Below the pieces are notes generated by a model. The model made no database searches. It worked only from the letters and a program-made list of their open reading frames with translations, and was not told the DNA's origin. Source: an uncultured Leucothrix sp. (lineage in GTDB: Bacteria > Pseudomonadota > Gammaproteobacteria > Thiotrichales > Thiotrichaceae). From it: 16,438 nt of DNA. Where the stretch lies: contig CALAJG010000247.1 of the NCBI GenBank assembly GCA_937923375.1, positions 1 through 16,438 on the forward strand, written 5' to 3'. Both the position numbers and the translations under genes were made by a program. Shown here one piece after another: positions 13,178 to 16,438 of this stretch (its first letter is position 1; the number at the start of each line of letters is the position of its first letter).

Positions 13178-16147
13178 ATGCCATCAGCCAATGACTTGAA
13201 GACTCAGCGCCAACATTCTCTTGATAAAACCAAAAACGGCCCACCTAGCCGTACTGCCAACCCATTTTTTGGTGTTGGGCCCATCACCGATATGACGATT
13301 GATGAAGTGGATGCTCGCCAACTTCGTTTTGAATTTGATAACTGGGTAGAAGCGAACTATCCCAAGCTGGATGATAAAGGTAACAAAGTGGGCAATTTCA
13401 CAGTTGCTGAGTTTGGCCGAGGCATGCACCGGGGTTATCCTGCCGACAAAGTGCTGGTTGACATGATGTACGAAATTCACCGCTACTTTGGCTTCCCTAA
13501 GAAAAATAAAATTGCCGTTGGTTTGGGCGGCGGTCATAGCGGATTTACCGTTTGCGCGCAGCATTTGATGAATGCCAATAGTGAGCAACAGGTTTATGTT
13601 GATACACCGCGGCCCGAAACTGAAGCGGCTCAAGCCGGTGGTTTTTTTCGTCAATCATGGGGCGCTCAGCTGATTGAAATGCACCGCTACGCCAAAGCAG
13701 GTGATGAAAGGCGTATTCACTTTAGCGCGGATGAGGGTCATGTTGCATCGGCTGATGAGTTAGAAAAGCTGGGTATTACCTTATTCTTTGGAGTGGGACA
13801 CGAAACAACGGGTGCGACAACCTATACCGAGAATGATATCAAAAACCTATTGGAGTGGATTGACCGGGATCCTCAAAATCATCACGCTGTAATCGACGGA
13901 ACCTCAATGCTGGGCGCGATGCCTTGGTCAGATGAGACAGTGGCTCAGGTGCTGGATAAATGTTGTTTATTTACACCGTTCCAGAAAGCAATTGGTGGTA
14001 TATCGGGCTACTTTATTGCGTCATTAACGCCGCAGGCATTAACACTGATCGATAGTAATATGCAGGATCCATCATGGGCGATTCCACGGCAATTAAAGAT
14101 TGCTGTTCCAAGCGATGCCAAACGTCCCTTGACAAGTGATATTACGACATCACTTGGCCCTATTTATGACCCTGAGAAAAATCAGATGCAGGGCGGGATT
14201 ATCAATACCTTTAGCACTTTAGCGTTTGCCGAAACAACCTTTGGACTGTTGCGCGTGGAGCGCATGTTGGGTGGTGTAAAGGCAGTCAATCAGCGTTCAG
14301 CTGAAAACCGGCAAACGATAAACGATTGGGTTGCGGCTAATGAACTATTTGAGTTGGGCGTTGCTGACAGCACAAGTCGTGGTGCAGCAGTTACCTTGTT
14401 GAGAGTCAATGATCCTGACATCGATGATGCGGATTTGCATGCTTCGATTATTGCCAAATCCAAGCAAATGTTGGGCTATGAAGGGTTAACCCATCCCAAT
14501 GGGGAATATGAGCCTGGTTTAGATGTTGCCCGTTACGTAAATGCTTTCCCCGGAACACCTGGTGATTATCGTGCTTGGATTGGGGGCGTTCGTCCTCAAA
14601 TGGACATTACGGCGCTGCTGGATAATCTTGAATATGCTTATCACAGAGCTAAAATTGTTGCTTTGGAAACGTTGTTGGCTGCCGAAGGCGAGCACTTCGA
14701 AGCAAATGCTGACAGTGGTTCTGGCCTTGAGCGCCAGGACGATGAACAACGCGCCTACAAAGTGCTGGTTGCTGACTTAGTCGGACTGAAATTTGACGCT
14801 TCGGGTAAGCCAGATCATAGCGCGGTACAGTCGCACATCGAGTCGAAAGGCGGGGTGTTTCATACAGGAGCTATGGAGGATGGTGCCGATCTTGAAACAG
14901 GGAAAATTCACTTTTTCTATCAACCTGATCTGAGTCGGGAGGATGAACTGTTAGCCCAGACTGCTCAAGGACAATACGATGCGACCATCGTTGCTGCAAC
15001 CTTCTTGCCCGAAGCGTCGGTTTTCAACGAAGGCGGTGTACGCATTGGTGCTGGTACTGGCAACATGGGCAGTGCCAGTTGGGGAGGCGGCAACGGCGAT
15101 GGTGGCATTGCCCCTCTAATGAATACGCCAAGCTTCAACTCGCGCGCAACTGCGCAAATGGCCATGAAAGCGCTATTAAAAGTGATGCCAGATCTGCCGG
15201 TACAGGCCATGCATGACAAAGTGGTCGAAGGCGCTTTTGATACGGGTAAAAACCTCTGTGAATACCCAACAGAAAAGCTTGAAGGTAAACGCATGGCCAT
15301 TATTGGTTACGGTAATATCGGCCGTGAAATGGCTAAATTAGCGCAAGCTTTTGGCATGTCAGTGAGCATTTATGCGAGACCAGCCCACCAGGAGTGGATT
15401 GAGTCAGAAGGGTTCAACTATGCCGCTTCACCGATTGAAGCGGCAACCGGTGCCGATGTTATAAGTCCTCACACAGGACTCGGTGCGCTTAATGAAGGCG
15501 TGTTTGCTAACGCCAACCTTGTTAATGGTGACGTACTGAATGCCCTGAATGATGGTGCTGTCGTTGTAAATTATGATCGCGGAGAAGTCATCGAGCCAGC
15601 TGGTCTTGAGGCGGCGTTGAGTAGTGGTAAAGTGCGCTATGCCTGTATCGACGCAGACTTATTTGTAAACCCTGAAAATGGCGAATTGACAGGCCCAATG
15701 GTGCCTTACCTGAGCATCCAGAAAAAACATGCCGATAAAATGGAACTGTTGCCTCATGCGGCGGCTGACACAGAGCACGTTTCCCGTGTTGAAGGGGCTA
15801 AGCAGGCGGTCGATCAAATCTTCAACTGCATCCAATACAAAACCGTGGTGAATCTGAAGGGTGATTTGCCCGAGGGTTATCGCTCTGGAGGTGCCAGAAC
15901 GGTGAATGGCGTAGGGAAAGTGACCTGTCAGGATGTCGCAAACATTGCTGAGAATGCGGATACAGTTTCACGCATGCGCGCGATGGCGGAGAATATGGCT
16001 GCCTTTTGGGGGGCTGTCGAAGCGACCAAAGATCCTGAACGTCGTCAGGTTTTGTTAGATCGACATGCAGCTGAAATGGTGAAAAACAGCAATAGTTATT
16101 CCAGGGAAATGGAAAAATTTGGCGCTAAAGGGCCTTTTTCAACCTAA
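13178..16147 (+). CDS. Bifunctional fusion: phosphoserine-aminotransferase-like (N) + phosphoglycerate-dehydrogenase-like (C)
   Basis: This 989-residue fusion has an N-terminal part (about 28-500) that is a class V PLP aminotransferase of the SerC type. It shows GRGMHRGYP (H84, R85), GLGGGHSGFT, D240 in VIDGTSMLGAMPW, Schiff-base K270 in FTPFQKAIGG and R465 in DYRAWIGG. The C-terminal part (about 525-905) is a D-isomer-specific 2-hydroxyacid dehydrogenase of the SerA type: IGYGNIGREMAKLAQAFGM (709-727), R801 in NYDRGE, E833 and H860 in LPHAAADTEH. No ACT domain is seen; a helical tail of about 80 residues follows. Together the domains could carry out the first two steps of serine synthesis, but the residue differences described in the findings leave the substrate open. 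AAGGA lies 9 bases before the ATG. Confidence 0.88.
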   Translation: MPSANDLKTQRQHSLDKTKNGPPSRTANPFFGVGPITDMTIDEVDARQLRFEFDNWVEANYPKLDDKGNKVGNFTVAEFGRGMHRGYPADKVLVDMMYEIHRYFGFPKKNKIAVGLGGGHSGFTVCAQHLMNANSEQQVYVDTPRPETEAAQAGGFFRQSWGAQLIEMHRYAKAGDERRIHFSADEGHVASADELEKLGITLFFGVGHETTGATTYTENDIKNLLEWIDRDPQNHHAVIDGTSMLGAMPWSDETVAQVLDKCCLFTPFQKAIGGISGYFIASLTPQALTLIDSNMQDPSWAIPRQLKIAVPSDAKRPLTSDITTSLGPIYDPEKNQMQGGIINTFSTLAFAETTFGLLRVERMLGGVKAVNQRSAENRQTINDWVAANELFELGVADSTSRGAAVTLLRVNDPDIDDADLHASIIAKSKQMLGYEGLTHPNGEYEPGLDVARYVNAFPGTPGDYRAWIGGVRPQMDITALLDNLEYAYHRAKIVALETLLAAEGEHFEANADSGSGLERQDDEQRAYKVLVADLVGLKFDASGKPDHSAVQSHIESKGGVFHTGAMEDGADLETGKIHFFYQPDLSREDELLAQTAQGQYDATIVAATFLPEASVFNEGGVRIGAGTGNMGSASWGGGNGDGGIAPLMNTPSFNSRATAQMAMKALLKVMPDLPVQAMHDKVVEGAFDTGKNLCEYPTEKLEGKRMAIIGYGNIGREMAKLAQAFGMSVSIYARPAHQEWIESEGFNYAASPIEAATGADVISPHTGLGALNEGVFANANLVNGDVLNALNDGAVVVNYDRGEVIEPAGLEAALSSGKVRYACIDADLFVNPENGELTGPMVPYLSIQKKHADKMELLPHAAADTEHVSRVEGAKQAVDQIFNCIQYKTVVNLKGDLPEGYRSGGARTVNGVGKVTCQDVANIAENADTVSRMRAMAENMAAFWGAVEATKDPERRQVLLDRHAAEMVKNSNSYSREMEKFGAKGPFST

Positions 16148-16152
16148 GTTAT

Positions 16153-16228
16153 TAATTGTTAAGGTTGTGGGTGTTAGTTGTATTCTTCAAATGTCTGACC
16201 AAACCAACATTCACAACTTTAACGATTG
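16153..16228 (+). other. Long imperfect RNA hairpin in the 3' region of the fusion gene
   Basis: Bases 16153-16179 can pair with 16202-16228 as a 27-position stem with a 22-base loop. Twenty-one positions are Watson-Crick, five are G-U wobbles (two of them near the base) and one is an A-C mismatch. It begins 5 bases after the stop codon and has no T-tract, so it is not a standard terminator. It may stabilise the mRNA end, limit readthrough, or belong to the leader of the next gene. Confidence 0.5.
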
Positions 16229-16313
16229 CAATTTAATAACAATTAAGGGATTTGGCTTAATTTAAATGATTAAAAATTATCCATATTAACTGTTAAGCAA
16301 CCCTATTTAAGAT

Positions 16314-16340
16314 AAGATAGTGCACTTTTTAAACTATCTT
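16314..16340. promoter_or_regulatory. Inverted repeat upstream of the oxidoreductase gene (possible operator)
   Basis: AAGATAGT (16314-16321) and ACTATCTT (16333-16340) form a perfect 8-bp inverted repeat around an 11-base AT-rich spacer, about 30 bases before the oxidoreductase ATG. The arrangement suits a dimeric repressor site. The left arm is adjacent to the 12-mer that is also found upstream of the fusion gene. Confidence 0.3.
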
Positions 16341-16371
16341 TAATTTTCTTAGCAGTAGGGGCAGAGGAAAA

Positions 16372-16438
16372 ATGGCGAATGACAAAATTGGTGTCGCACT
16401 TATAGGCACCGGCGGCGTAGCGCACATGCACGCACAAG
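16372..16438 (+). CDS. Gfo/Idh/MocA-family oxidoreductase (3' end beyond window)
   Basis: Only the first 22 residues are present: MANDKIGVALIGTGGVAHMH and onward. IGVALIGTGGVAHMHA is the beta-1 and glycine-rich loop that starts the NAD(P)-binding fold of Gfo/Idh/MocA oxidoreductases, which act on sugars, inositols and related polyols or amino sugars. AGAGGA lies a few bases before the ATG, supporting this start. It is on the same strand as the fusion gene, 224 bases downstream. That gap contains a hairpin and an inverted repeat, so it may have its own promoter. The family call rests on one motif. Confidence 0.7.
   Translation, partial: MANDKIGVALIGTGGVAHMHAQ

Noticed and set aside
14965..15300. 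Minus-strand ORF of 111 codons
   Set aside because: Shadow of the Gly-rich dehydrogenase region of the fusion gene; Pro-rich low-complexity translation.
16241..16262. 7-bp inverted repeat AATTAAG/CTTAATT
   Set aside because: Entirely AT-rich apart from one pair and short, so expected by chance in this intergenic DNA.
16191..16265. Short ORF starting at ATG 16191
   Set aside because: About 24 codons, no ribosome binding site, and it lies in the loop and right arm of the hairpin.

Overview
The window looks like a chromosomal segment of a marine-type gammaproteobacterium. This rests on moderate GC, AT-rich intergenic regions, tightly packed operons and the overall protein style; no rRNA or marker gene is present to prove it. 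It holds fourteen protein genes, two of them cut by the window edges. There is no tRNA, rRNA, insertion sequence, phage gene or CRISPR array.

Left part, plus strand (1-4623). The 3' part of an MDR alcohol dehydrogenase/quinone oxidoreductase overlaps by one base an enolase-superfamily enzyme that resembles cis-3-hydroxy-L-proline dehydratase or hydroxyproline-betaine epimerase. A HAD phosphatase follows closely. These three could form a small catabolic operon. After them come an exported TPR protein, a DMT/EamA transporter and a small CxxC...CxxC protein of unknown role. They converge on the minus-strand block.

Central part, minus strand (4639-11379, read right to left). This is a compact NRPS-like operon with overlapping or near-touching genes. 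It starts with an EctB-like diaminobutyrate:2-oxoglutarate aminotransferase. Next is a 937-residue protein with adenylation, carrier and alpha/beta-hydrolase domains, then a separate alpha/beta hydrolase with Cys at the nucleophile position, then an Sfp/EntD-type phosphopantetheinyl transferase. An exported ankyrin-repeat protein lies downstream on the same strand. The set suggests that an amino acid, probably 2,4-diaminobutyrate, is made, adenylated and loaded on a carrier protein that the local PPTase activates. No condensation domain is present. The two hydrolases resemble the hydrolase pair of exosortase-A gene clusters, so the operon may be a self-contained aminoacyl-carrier pathway of unknown product. 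It is the best candidate here for an undescribed system.

Right part, plus strand (11551-16438). A DUF2237 protein diverges from the NRPS operon. It is followed by an exported, very basic Ala/Gln/Arg protein built of ten 13-residue repeats, and then a clear hairpin terminator. Next is a 989-residue fusion of a phosphoserine-aminotransferase-like domain with a D-3-phosphoglycerate-dehydrogenase-like domain. The order is reversed relative to the pathway, and several residues differ from classical SerC/SerA. Past a 27-bp wobble-rich hairpin, the window ends in the first codons of a Gfo/Idh/MocA oxidoreductase.
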